Below are positions 1 through 8,128 of a stretch of DNA of 64,000 bases, piece by piece. Location of the stretch: positions 124,001-188,000 of the forward strand of contig NZ_JAKHSK010000004.1 in assembly GCF_023499215.1 (NCBI RefSeq), given 5' to 3'. Every line of letters starts with the position of its first letter. The first letter of the stretch is position 1. The position numbers and the translations under genes are program-made. The notes under the pieces are model-generated. The model was not told the origin of the DNA, made no database searches, and saw nothing but the letters and a program-made list of their open reading frames with translations. Source of the DNA: Zunongwangia pacifica (GTDB taxonomy: Bacteria > Bacteroidota > Bacteroidia > Flavobacteriales > Flavobacteriaceae).

Positions 1-681
1 TTTTCGGGCTTTAAACGAGGATAAAGAAGCACCGGAAGCCGCGTAATTGGCGACTACCGCCTGCTGATTAACATACAACGGAAGCATTTGTCCCCACGAG
101 GCCCAAGGTTCTAGATCCTGATTGGTAACGGTGGAATCTCCGGCTAAAAATATGGTGGTTAAATCGTCTGCCGGAGTGATCGTTATTTTTTGAACGGCGG
201 GATTTCCCAGAAATTCTAATGTTAGTTTTTGATCCCAATCCAAATCACCCAATTCTCGTGATTTTAAATTGACTTTTGCTGAGGTGTTGACAATTTCCTG
301 ATGATGTAAATGCACATTAAAACGAATGGTTTTGGTTTGGTTGGCTTCGACTTTTTCCTGCGCCAGCATTAACCTTCTGGATTCTGCTTTGAGAGTGGTT
401 TCAGAAGGATTTTTACCGCCTAAAACCACGTCGATTTGGTAATTTCCTTCAGGAAGTTGTACCGAAAAATAAACCGAAGTATCGGCCACAAAGCCTTGCT
501 TCTCAAAATTCACCTGCGAATCGGAATTAAAATCGAAACCGTAGCCAAGATCTTTAGAATAGGCTTTATTCTCTGTGAAATTGATGTCTGCGTCATGCGT
601 TTTTGAAAATGAAATCGATTGAGCAAAAGCTGATGTTGCAAATAGGAAAAGAACAAGGCTACACCCTAATTTTGATTTCAT
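1..681 (-). CDS. Rhamnogalacturonan acetylesterase-like SGNH hydrolase (partial)
   Basis: Reading leftward from an ATG at 681 gives 227 codons with no stop, so the C-terminal half lies beyond the window. The start has a Sec signal peptide ending ...SAFA|QS. About 150 residues of beta-rich sequence follow, resembling the N-terminal beta-sandwich of some CE12 esterases. The SGNH block then begins at about residue 177 with FLAGDSTV; the nucleophile would be Ser183. A second recognisable stretch is EPWASWGQMLP. CE12 enzymes remove acetyl groups from galacturonate in rhamnogalacturonan I, which fits rhamnose mutarotase and GH28 nearby. It has its own promoter (709-753). The His/Asp catalytic partners are not visible because of the truncation. 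Function is inferred from the family. Confidence 0.82.
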   Translation of the reverse strand, partial: MKSKLGCSLVLFLFATSAFAQSISFSKTHDADINFTENKAYSKDLGYGFDFNSDSQVNFEKQGFVADTSVYFSVQLPEGNYQIDVVLGGKNPSETTLKAESRRLMLAQEKVEANQTKTIRFNVHLHHQEIVNTSAKVNLKSRELGDLDWDQKLTLEFLGNPAVQKITITPADDLTTIFLAGDSTVTNQDLEPWASWGQMLPLYVNQQAVVANYAASGASLSSFKARK

Positions 682-708
682 TTTTGGTTATTTAAATTTT
701 CGGAGCTA

Positions 709-753
709 CTAAATTATAAATTAAGATTTTGAATGGTATCCTGTACTATGATG
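709..753 (-). promoter_or_regulatory. Promoter of the acetylesterase gene with the shared 17-bp motif
   Basis: The -7 box read on the minus strand is TAATTTAG (709-716). The shared activator-like motif, + strand TATCCTGTACTATGATG, lies at 737-753. The second base of the motif is 22 bp from the upstream edge of the -7 box, the same spacing as in four other promoters here. No TTG -33 element is seen. Confidence 0.6.
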
Positions 754-762
754 ATATATTAG

Positions 763-1077
763 CTATTTCATGTAGAATACTGATTTTAACATCTTTGATT
801 TTGGAGAATTATCTGGATTAGTTTCCATAATATCAGCCATATAATCCCACCATTTTTTCATGATCTGATGCTCTGGAAGTTGAGCTTCAGTTGAATTTTC
901 GCTTAGATTTTGTATACCTATAAGATCCAGGTTTTCTTCGTCTAAAAAGATGTGGTATTCAGAAATTCCAGCTTCTTTAAGAAGTTGAGAAAGTTCTGGC
1001 CAAATTTCATCGTGTCTTTTTTTATATTCCGCTTCAAAGCCTGGTTTCAATTTCATTTTAAAAGCTACTGTTTTCAT
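763..1077 (-). CDS. rhaM: L-rhamnose mutarotase
   Basis: A 104-residue protein of the RhaM family, which interconverts alpha- and beta-L-rhamnopyranose in the cytoplasm so that the isomerase receives its preferred anomer. Family features seen are the N-terminal MKTVAFKMKLKPG strand, His22 in KKRHDEIWPEL (the position of the catalytic histidine in the E. coli enzyme), the SEYHIFLDEE block and the WWDYMADIM motif. Length matches the family. Its start overlaps the stop of the upstream GH43-like gene by 4 bp (ATGA type), so the two are translationally coupled. Its presence among the polysaccharide genes is direct evidence that rhamnose is released from the substrate. Confidence 0.93.
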   Translation of the reverse strand: MKTVAFKMKLKPGFEAEYKKRHDEIWPELSQLLKEAGISEYHIFLDEENLDLIGIQNLSENSTEAQLPEHQIMKKWWDYMADIMETNPDNSPKSKMLKSVFYMK

Positions 1078-2078
1078 TTTCGCTTTGGTTTTAAATCTAA
1101 ACGAACAGGTTGATCTCTGTCGCAGGTTATTTTTCCGTTCTCATAGTTTAATTCGGCCATCTGAATAGCGCTGCGTCTTGTACGATATTCATCTATACCT
1201 TTATTATCCGGAGTTCTTTCGGGGTGCGTAAAATAGAAGATATAAGCTTTACCATCCTGAACAATAACATCTGCATGGCCACCTTTTACTTTATCGTCTT
1301 TGCCAGTACCGGGTTTTTCCAGAATTCGTTCTTCTTGTTTTTTCCAGTTTATAAGATCATCAGATTTGAAAATGCTTAAACCATTCCACGAATCAATAAT
1401 CATCCAGTTGGTATCTTTCCACTGAAAAATTACGGCGCCTTCTCCGCGAGTGCTCACTACTTTTTTACCGCTATCTTCCCAGTGATATAAATCTTTACTA
1501 TCTGCATAATAGATCGATTTATTATCATTTTCATTATTATAATACATTCTAAAAGTGCCGTCTTGCATTTCGAAAACATAGGCATCGATACAGCGTTCTG
1601 AAGATAAATCAAGATTAGATTGATAGGTCCAGTCTTTTAGATTTTTAGAAGTGTAATGCGAAATATATCTTGGGTGGTACCAATCTTCAAAAACTCCTGG
1701 AACAATCGTTACATACATGTGATAAGTCCCGTCGTGATAAATTACATCTGGCGCCCAAAAAGTTAAGCCGTTTTGATCTTGTGGCTGGCCTTCGAAATTA
1801 GCGGTGCCTTCGTATGTCCAGTCTCTACCATTTTTAGATGTCGCATAGCCAATTTTAGTGCCATGAACCCAGGAAACACCAGGCAGCGAATCTGCTTTGG
1901 CTCGGCGATTGGTATAAAACATCACGTATTTTTTGGATTCGCGATTGAATATAATTACAGGGTCTGCAGCGCCATCCTGAACAGGATCTCGAAATAGCGG
2001 TTTTTCGGCTATATTTTTTTGGGCAAAAATTGATGTTGAAATGCCCAAAATCAATAAAAAGAGTAGTTTTTTATACAT
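1074..2078 (-). CDS. GH43-like five-bladed beta-propeller glycosidase, secreted
   Basis: A 334-residue protein with a signal peptide (cleavage near SIFA|QK). Repeated propeller signatures such as DPVIIFN, FWAPDVIYHDGTYHMYVT and GHADVIVQDGKAYIFYF, with an Asp early in blade 1, are typical of clan GH-F (GH43) and close relatives such as GH117. GH43 enzymes mostly remove arabinose, xylose or galactose; the substrate is not readable from the sequence. In this locus it may trim side chains of a rhamnogalacturonan-like glycan. It precedes rhaM with a 4-bp overlap and follows the sulfatase after 167 bp. The exact GH family assignment is uncertain. Confidence 0.72.
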   Translation of the reverse strand: MYKKLLFLLILGISTSIFAQKNIAEKPLFRDPVQDGAADPVIIFNRESKKYVMFYTNRRAKADSLPGVSWVHGTKIGYATSKNGRDWTYEGTANFEGQPQDQNGLTFWAPDVIYHDGTYHMYVTIVPGVFEDWYHPRYISHYTSKNLKDWTYQSNLDLSSERCIDAYVFEMQDGTFRMYYNNENDNKSIYYADSKDLYHWEDSGKKVVSTRGEGAVIFQWKDTNWMIIDSWNGLSIFKSDDLINWKKQEERILEKPGTGKDDKVKGGHADVIVQDGKAYIFYFTHPERTPDNKGIDEYRTRRSAIQMAELNYENGKITCDRDQPVRLDLKPKRK

Positions 2079-2164
2079 TTTTAATCTTTAAGAGATTAGT
2101 TATTATGTCGTTACCATTAAGTTTTATTTGTATTGATTATCCGTAATTTGTAATAATTCATTGT

Positions 2165-2215
2165 TTTCGTCATTCCGGACCTGCCAGCCGGCGAGGCAGG
2201 TTCAGGGTGACCACA
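2165..2215. repeat. Palindromic intergenic repeat, family C (short copy)
   Basis: Copy of a GC-richer repeat seen throughout the window: gtcattccggacctgcc, then gccggcgaggcaggttcagggtgac. It lies in the 167-bp gap between the sulfatase and GH43-like genes. The inverted halves (cctgcc/ggcagg) would form a hairpin in the transcript. Confidence 0.6.
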
Positions 2216-2245
2216 TCCCGCTTTTGATTTATTGCGGAGTTTCAA

Positions 2246-3619
2246 TTATTTCAAAGGCACATTTACTTGTTTAGCGTCTTTACTGAATTCATTTTCGAGT
2301 TTTTTCTTCAGTTTTTCTGCAATTTCAGGTTCACTTTGGATAAGATTAGCGGTTTCTGAAGGATCTTCTTCAATATTATATAATTCGAATTCAGTCTCTG
2401 AATTTAAATGTCTTGTTCTAATCAATTTCCATGGTTTTTCTATAAAGCTTTCCTGTAAATGCCCACGCACATAAATATTATGATCTGTATGTTCCTGATT
2501 TTGGAGGTTTTTAAGGATACTTTTTCCTTCAACCTGTGGCGGAATTTCAGCATGTGCCAGTTCTAAAAAAGTGGGCATTAAATCGATAATGCTGGTGTAA
2601 TTTTCTATTTTTTCCGGAGCGAATTTTTGATGCCACGATATAATTGCCGGTACCCGTATCGCACCGTCATAATTACTTTTTTTGAAATCACGAAGCGGTA
2701 CATTACTCCCTAATTTATCGTTTGGGCCATATTTACCGTCATATTGCTCGTTTGGAAACCAATTTTCCTGCGCGCCATTATCGCTTAAAAATAAAATGAT
2801 GGTATTTTCTTTTAAATTCAACTGCTCTAATTGCTTCAACACTTTTCCAATAGCGTCATCTAAATGAGACATCGCAGCAGCATAATCTCTTCTGCTTTCA
2901 TTTTCGATAAAATCGTACTTATTTTTCCACTTTTCTGGTTCTTGTAACGGCACATGTGGTGCACTATATGCCAATTGTAAAAAGAAATTTTGTGAGTTGT
3001 TCTCACTTAGCCAATTTATAGCCTCCTTTGTAATTAGATCTGTGGCGTGACCTTCTTCCTTGATGAGTTGTCCCTGGCGATGCCAACTGGGATCACCATT
3101 TTTGTAGTGATGCGAATACTGGTCGATTTGCCCATGTAAAAAACCATAAGAATAATCAAAACCGTAGGCTTTTGGACCGCTCTCTGGTTTTAAACCTAAG
3201 TGCCATTTTCCCATTAAAGCAGTTTTGTAGCCTACTTTTTTTAAGGCTTGGGGAAGGGTGATTAAGCTATCGGGTAAGGTTTTTTCACTTCGCCCGCTAA
3301 TTGGTGCAACAATGCCCATTCGGCTGGCGTGCATCCCGGTTAGGAAACTGGCACGAGATGGCGAACAGGTGGGATGCACATAAAATCGGTTAAGCTGAAT
3401 TCCGTTTTTAGCGAGCTTATCGATATTTGGTGTTTTAATTTCTGAACCGTGAAAACTCATATCGTTCCATCCCGCATCATCAGCGATAATCACTACAAAA
3501 TTCGGCGTTTTTTGATCTTGATTTTCTTCAGTTTTTGCTGAAGTTTTTTCTTTACAACTCGTGGCTGAAGAAATAACTGCCAATAAAATAAGAATGATAT
3601 TTTTAGTTGAAAGCTTCAT
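2246..3619 (-). CDS. S1-family sulfatase, lipoprotein
   Basis: A 457-residue protein with a lipoprotein signal (lipobox SATSC, Cys22). The sulfatase signature C-x-P-S-R is present as CSPSRASFLTG; Cys85 would be oxidised to formylglycine by the anaerobic or FGE maturase, which is not in this window. Metal-binding features are DD (47-48) near the N-terminus and LSDNGAQ in the middle; KWHLG supplies the usual Lys/His. Such enzymes hydrolyse sulfate esters on polysaccharides at the cell surface or in the periplasm. It is coupled to the GH31 gene (1-bp TAATG overlap). A sulfatase is not needed for land-plant pectin, so the natural substrate may carry sulfate. Subfamily and regioselectivity are unknown. 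Confidence 0.9.
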   Translation of the reverse strand: MKLSTKNIILILLAVISSATSCKEKTSAKTEENQDQKTPNFVVIIADDAGWNDMSFHGSEIKTPNIDKLAKNGIQLNRFYVHPTCSPSRASFLTGMHASRMGIVAPISGRSEKTLPDSLITLPQALKKVGYKTALMGKWHLGLKPESGPKAYGFDYSYGFLHGQIDQYSHHYKNGDPSWHRQGQLIKEEGHATDLITKEAINWLSENNSQNFFLQLAYSAPHVPLQEPEKWKNKYDFIENESRRDYAAAMSHLDDAIGKVLKQLEQLNLKENTIILFLSDNGAQENWFPNEQYDGKYGPNDKLGSNVPLRDFKKSNYDGAIRVPAIISWHQKFAPEKIENYTSIIDLMPTFLELAHAEIPPQVEGKSILKNLQNQEHTDHNIYVRGHLQESFIEKPWKLIRTRHLNSETEFELYNIEEDPSETANLIQSEPEIAEKLKKKLENEFSKDAKQVNVPLK

Positions 3620-6030
3620 TAGTTAGAGAGTTCTAAAACTACTTTTTTGTTCCCCGGAATTTTAAAACTGGAGATCTTTTCTTCGGAAGAATTTTCAGCT
3701 TTTACGTTTTTTCCATTCAAAGTAGCCTGACTGAAGTTTCCATGTATTTTCACCTGGTAATTTCTATTGTTGATCTTGTAATTCCCTTCAGGAATATTGA
3801 TGCTTATTTTTGTTGCATTTGGATTAGATTCTAATTCAATTTTAGTCAGACTAAAACTTCCATTTTGGTAATCGAGACTTTTACCGTCGTCATCATAAAG
3901 CTGAAATTCAGCATCTACACCGGGATACACATCGAGTATAATGGTTTCAATGTCTTTTTCGCCAACAAATTGTTGTACTTCCTGTGAAGGAATAATAGCG
4001 CCGCTTTTTATGAAAATCGGCATTTCTTCAATAGGGCAAAGCACATTTAGATATTGTTTTCCTGTAAAAATTTCGCCCGTCCAATAATTTGTCCATTCGC
4101 CCTCGGGAAGATATACCACTTGGGTTTGTGCGCCCTTAGTGGTCACCGGGCAGATCATCATCGAATCTCCAAAAAGATATTGATCGGTAATTTCGTAAAC
4201 ATTAGGATCGTTCTGATAATCCAGTACCAAAGCACGCATTAATGGCATCCCAGTTTTGTGATTTTGGTAAGCGGTGCTATAGATATACGGAATTAAGCTA
4301 TATCGAAAATCGTCGTATTGCTTAAAGATTTTTTGTGCTTCTTCACCGTAATTCCAGGGTTCTTTATAATTGGGATGTTCCATGCCAAAAAGATGAGCGA
4401 TGGGGCTAAAAAATCCAAACTGGCACCATCTTATATAAAGTTCTGGATCGGCTACATGTTCAAATCCGCCCATGTTATGGCTCCAGTAACCAACACCAGA
4501 CATCCCGATATTCAATCCTGCTTTAATCACCGGTTCAAAATATTGCCACTCACTTGGCCAGTCTCCCGCCCAGATAAATGGATATCGCTGAATCCCGGCA
4601 TAACCTTCGCGGGTATGGTTCATCCCTCTAATCTCGTTGTATTCCTGATATTTTGTGAAAGGCGCTTTGGCATAGGCTACAGGGAAAATATTATGAAGGG
4701 ATTTAATTTCTTCACCCTGTGGCCCGGTTTTCTCACTCTCGTTCGCTTTTCTTCCAAAGGCGCTTCCTTCATCGGTTTTAAAAAACATGGCACCCTGTTC
4801 AGCCACACGCATAGCACCATTTTCCCACCACCAGTTTACGGCATCTTCATCAAAAAAGTTTACAAATTCTCCGCTGTTATTAGGTTCAGGATATACGTAA
4901 CCGGCTTCTCTGGCTTCGTCTAACAAACGTAGTTTTTTACCATTATCAAAGCGTGGGCGTACGTGCAAACCAACGGCATTTAGATTTAATGCGTAAAGAC
5001 TATCAAACATTTGTTCTGTATTTATAAACGTTTCACGCCACTCAAAAGTTGTCGCTCCGCTACCGCCATTTTCGCCAAACATTCGCCAGGTAGAATCTAA
5101 ATGAAGTACATCTACAGGAATGTGGAATTTCCTGAATTTTTCAACCAAACTAATGGGATAATTGGCAGAGGTGTGTTCTTCGTGTCCCCAGGTTCCGCCG
5201 CTATAAGTCCCTACATGCAATCCCATGGCAAATTTTGGCAGCATGGGAGATTTACCGGTAATTGAGGTGTAATGGTCTAAAATTTTAGGAAAATCTGGCC
5301 CGTACATAAAGTAATAATCTACTTCAGGATCTTCAGAAGAGAAAGAATAAACTTCAGGATCTGTTTTTCCCATATCCCAATCTGACGGATAGCTGGTATG
5401 ATAAAAAATTCCGTAGCCTTTGGTACTCATAAAAAATGGAACAGGGGAGTAGTTGGCTTCTAAAACATTGTAAGCACCAATAATGTGAGGTTTCCCGATA
5501 CCGCGACCAACTTCCAGGTGTACAGATTTTCCGCGTCTATCCAGAAAATCCATACGTTCTCCAAAACCGAAAAAGTGTTCTTCTGGTTGTAATTTTTTAG
5601 AAACTTTAGTTATTGCTTCTGAAGAGGAATTTGGAGTGGTGAGGTCTTCTGAAAGCAAGTTTCCCTGTAGATCAAAAATCGATAGTTTAACTGGAAATTT
5701 TTGAATTTCCAGTTTAATAGTTGAGGTGGTGTAACTTAATTTTTTTGGAGTTTCTTCTTTTTTGAAATCTACTTTATCCCAATTATAGCGAGTTACCATA
5801 TATGGCTCGTTTGCTTTAAAATCTTTGGTTTTAGAAGATCTAATTCTTAGGATGGAAGGCGTACAAAACTCAATTTTCAGGTTAGCTTGTGAAGTTTTAA
5901 TAGTTAACGTATTGTCTTTGGTATCAATTCTTTCAACTATGTCGCTTTGTGCATTCAGCAGGAAGCCTCCTGAAAATAAAAGAATAAAGAAAATGGACCA
6001 ATCTTGACGTTTTAAGTATAAATTTTTCAT
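3619..6030 (-). CDS. GH31 family alpha-glycosidase
   Basis: An 803-residue protein with a signal peptide (ends near LNAQ). It has the GH31 layout: N-terminal beta-sandwich, (beta/alpha)8 barrel from about residue 260, and C-terminal beta domains. The likely nucleophile is Asp420 in FFKTDEG and the acid/base Asp490 in WAGDWPSEW. Family members are alpha-glucosidases, alpha-xylosidases, alpha-galactosidases or sulfoquinovosidases; the KTDEG form differs from the common KTDFGE of alpha-xylosidases, so the substrate stays open. It is followed by the sulfatase with a 1-bp overlap and preceded by 212 bp containing a hairpin after susD. Confidence 0.88.
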   Translation of the reverse strand: MKNLYLKRQDWSIFFILLFSGGFLLNAQSDIVERIDTKDNTLTIKTSQANLKIEFCTPSILRIRSSKTKDFKANEPYMVTRYNWDKVDFKKEETPKKLSYTTSTIKLEIQKFPVKLSIFDLQGNLLSEDLTTPNSSSEAITKVSKKLQPEEHFFGFGERMDFLDRRGKSVHLEVGRGIGKPHIIGAYNVLEANYSPVPFFMSTKGYGIFYHTSYPSDWDMGKTDPEVYSFSSEDPEVDYYFMYGPDFPKILDHYTSITGKSPMLPKFAMGLHVGTYSGGTWGHEEHTSANYPISLVEKFRKFHIPVDVLHLDSTWRMFGENGGSGATTFEWRETFINTEQMFDSLYALNLNAVGLHVRPRFDNGKKLRLLDEAREAGYVYPEPNNSGEFVNFFDEDAVNWWWENGAMRVAEQGAMFFKTDEGSAFGRKANESEKTGPQGEEIKSLHNIFPVAYAKAPFTKYQEYNEIRGMNHTREGYAGIQRYPFIWAGDWPSEWQYFEPVIKAGLNIGMSGVGYWSHNMGGFEHVADPELYIRWCQFGFFSPIAHLFGMEHPNYKEPWNYGEEAQKIFKQYDDFRYSLIPYIYSTAYQNHKTGMPLMRALVLDYQNDPNVYEITDQYLFGDSMMICPVTTKGAQTQVVYLPEGEWTNYWTGEIFTGKQYLNVLCPIEEMPIFIKSGAIIPSQEVQQFVGEKDIETIILDVYPGVDAEFQLYDDDGKSLDYQNGSFSLTKIELESNPNATKISINIPEGNYKINNRNYQVKIHGNFSQATLNGKNVKAENSSEEKISSFKIPGNKKVVLELSN

Positions 6031-6084
6031 GTAGAAAAGTTATAATTTCAGCTTTTCACTGCTTAGGATTAAAATAGCGATAAG

Positions 6085-6108
6085 GCCTTTTTGAGACCTT
6101 ACCGCGTT
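6085..6108 (-). other. Hairpin after susD, possible attenuator
   Basis: On the minus-strand transcript TAAGGTC and GGCCTTA form a short stem across a loop of A's and C's, in the 212-bp gap between susD and the GH31 gene. No U-run follows, so it may act as an mRNA stabiliser or partial attenuator rather than a full terminator. Confidence 0.35.
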
Positions 6109-6242
6109 ACAAACTATTAACTCAATCAAATTATTCGATTATCGATAATTTTGTTATATCCCAATTATTGGGTGTTTTACAATCGTATATGTGTTAAACT
6201 TCTTCATGATTATCGCGAAAAAGTTTCCTCAATCCAGATATA

Positions 6243-8117
6243 CTAATATCCAGGGTTTTGAACGGCTTCTTTTTCTTCCGCAGAAAGTGGTTTTCCATTT
6301 TGTTCGAGCGCATCGATATAGCTTTGCGGGATAGGTCTTAATAAGAATTTCTCCCTAATATTTGGTGCCGCATCAGGATTAAAAGCCTGATCTCTTTGAA
6401 TTAATGTTTTTGTTCTCGCTAAATCTACCCATCTATGGAATTCTCCTAATAATTCCCTGGCTCTTTCATTTAATATAAAATGAACAAACATATCTGGTTT
6501 AGAATTTACTCCGGTAGGATAGATTTCCTGTTGTGCGGCAGTAGTTCCCGGGGTGAAAATCTCTTCGGTTATGGTCATCTCTTCAGCGGTACTTGAAGTT
6601 TCTCCGTAAGGTACCTCTTCTTCGGTAAGATAATAAACAAATCCACGATCTTCCCCCTCCTGATAAGCTGCTCTGGCTCTTAACTGATTAAGTAAGGAAA
6701 CAGCTTCACCGTAGTTTTCCATTCTTCCGTAGGCCTCTGCAGCTATTAAATACGTTTCTCCCAATCGAGCAAGAATTCCGTCTCTGGTTCCTTTGGCATC
6801 ATTAAAGTTTGTTCTAAATGGATCCAGGTATTTTGATAACGAAGGATAAGTGCTAATGTCCCAGTCGGTAGTTAATTCTCCACTAGAATTTACTGCATAC
6901 CTGGCTAATACCAAAGGTGCTAATTCATCTTTATAATCTGGAGTAAATCTTCTATCGCCCATTTCGTTCACTACATATATCGCTGCAGTATCACCTACAT
7001 TAAATTTTAATTCTCCCACAAGGTCTGGACTAGGAGCATTTTCTGCACTCCAGGTAGGGACACTATTGGTATTTTTGGCGATATAAGAAGTCTGAAAACT
7101 TTTATAAAATCTGGAATCGATGGTTCTGTTAAAAACATTCAGACCAAAATCTGTAGGTTTAAGTCGCTGAAATTCTCTACCATCCTCCAGATTTCTGGTC
7201 ATTCCCGGGAAAAAGCGATAAACGGATAGGAAGTACAAATGCGTTTGATTACCATATCTACCTAATAACGATTGATTGTCATCAAATTGAGCAGCAAGAA
7301 TTATTTCTGAATTAGTTTCATTAGGTCCGTTCACTGAAGTATACTGGAATAAATCATTGAAATTATTGGCTAATTGGTGATTTGATCCAGAAATTACTTC
7401 CATCGCAAATTTAGCGGCGTTTTCTAAATCGTTAGGCTGTGTGATATCAGCATTTAGTTCGCTTGCTCTTGTTAAATAGGTTTTTGCTAAATAGTGCCTG
7501 GCGGCAGATTTTGTAATTCGGCCTTCCTGGCTTTCTTCCTCAGGTAAAAGATCAACCGCTTTGGTAAGATCCTCTACGATTAAATTGAAAACGTCTTCTT
7601 TTGGAGCTCTTGGAAAATCAGCTCTGTCTGAAGTAATAGGCTCTGTAGATATTGGTACACCGCCAAATTGAGTGACTAGTTTTAGATAATCAAAACCTCT
7701 TAAAAAATAGAGTTCTCCTAAGCGTGTGTCTCTTAGCTCTGGGTTATCGGCTAAAACCTCGGGTATTCTGGTAATACCGATATTGTGTAAATTTATCTGT
7801 GCGTACATATTATCCCATAAAGGGGCTAAGTTTGCACCATCTAACGGGTCTAATTCGCCAGAGTAGGTATTCCACATTACGTGGTTGGTGCCTCCACCAT
7901 TCGTAAAAGTATCTACTCCGTAGTTTGTTAGTACATAAGACCATTCATAATTAAAATGGAATCTTAATCCTTCGTAGGCTCCGTTTACCAGTTCTTCTAT
8001 TCCCTCTGGCGTGTTATATCGCTCCTGGGTAAGGGTAGCTACCATTTCTTCCTCTAGAAAATCATCAGAGCAGGATATCATGCCGAATATGGTGATGAGA
8101 TATAGTAATCTTTTCAT
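6243..8117 (-). CDS. SusD/RagB-type glycan-binding lipoprotein (first pair)
   Basis: A 624-residue outer-membrane lipoprotein with lipobox MISC (Cys16). SusD features seen are the N-terminal YNTPEGIEELVNGAYEGLR helix region, the LYFLRGFDYLKLV TPR-like helix, RITKSAARHYLAKTYL, and the C-terminal NERARELLGEFHRWVDLART motif followed by LRPIPQSYIDA. SusD proteins sit on the extracellular face of SusC and hand glycans to it. It lies 11 bp downstream of its susC. It is somewhat longer than typical (500-600 residues). Confidence 0.95.
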   Translation of the reverse strand: MKRLLYLITIFGMISCSDDFLEEEMVATLTQERYNTPEGIEELVNGAYEGLRFHFNYEWSYVLTNYGVDTFTNGGGTNHVMWNTYSGELDPLDGANLAPLWDNMYAQINLHNIGITRIPEVLADNPELRDTRLGELYFLRGFDYLKLVTQFGGVPISTEPITSDRADFPRAPKEDVFNLIVEDLTKAVDLLPEEESQEGRITKSAARHYLAKTYLTRASELNADITQPNDLENAAKFAMEVISGSNHQLANNFNDLFQYTSVNGPNETNSEIILAAQFDDNQSLLGRYGNQTHLYFLSVYRFFPGMTRNLEDGREFQRLKPTDFGLNVFNRTIDSRFYKSFQTSYIAKNTNSVPTWSAENAPSPDLVGELKFNVGDTAAIYVVNEMGDRRFTPDYKDELAPLVLARYAVNSSGELTTDWDISTYPSLSKYLDPFRTNFNDAKGTRDGILARLGETYLIAAEAYGRMENYGEAVSLLNQLRARAAYQEGEDRGFVYYLTEEEVPYGETSSTAEEMTITEEIFTPGTTAAQQEIYPTGVNSKPDMFVHFILNERARELLGEFHRWVDLARTKTLIQRDQAFNPDAAPNIREKFLLRPIPQSYIDALEQNGKPLSAEEKEAVQNPGY

Positions 8118-8128
8118 GTTTAATTCTT

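Noticed and set aside
4318-4923. 201-codon plus-strand ORF
   Set aside because: Antisense shadow of the GH31 catalytic domain; contains no family motif.
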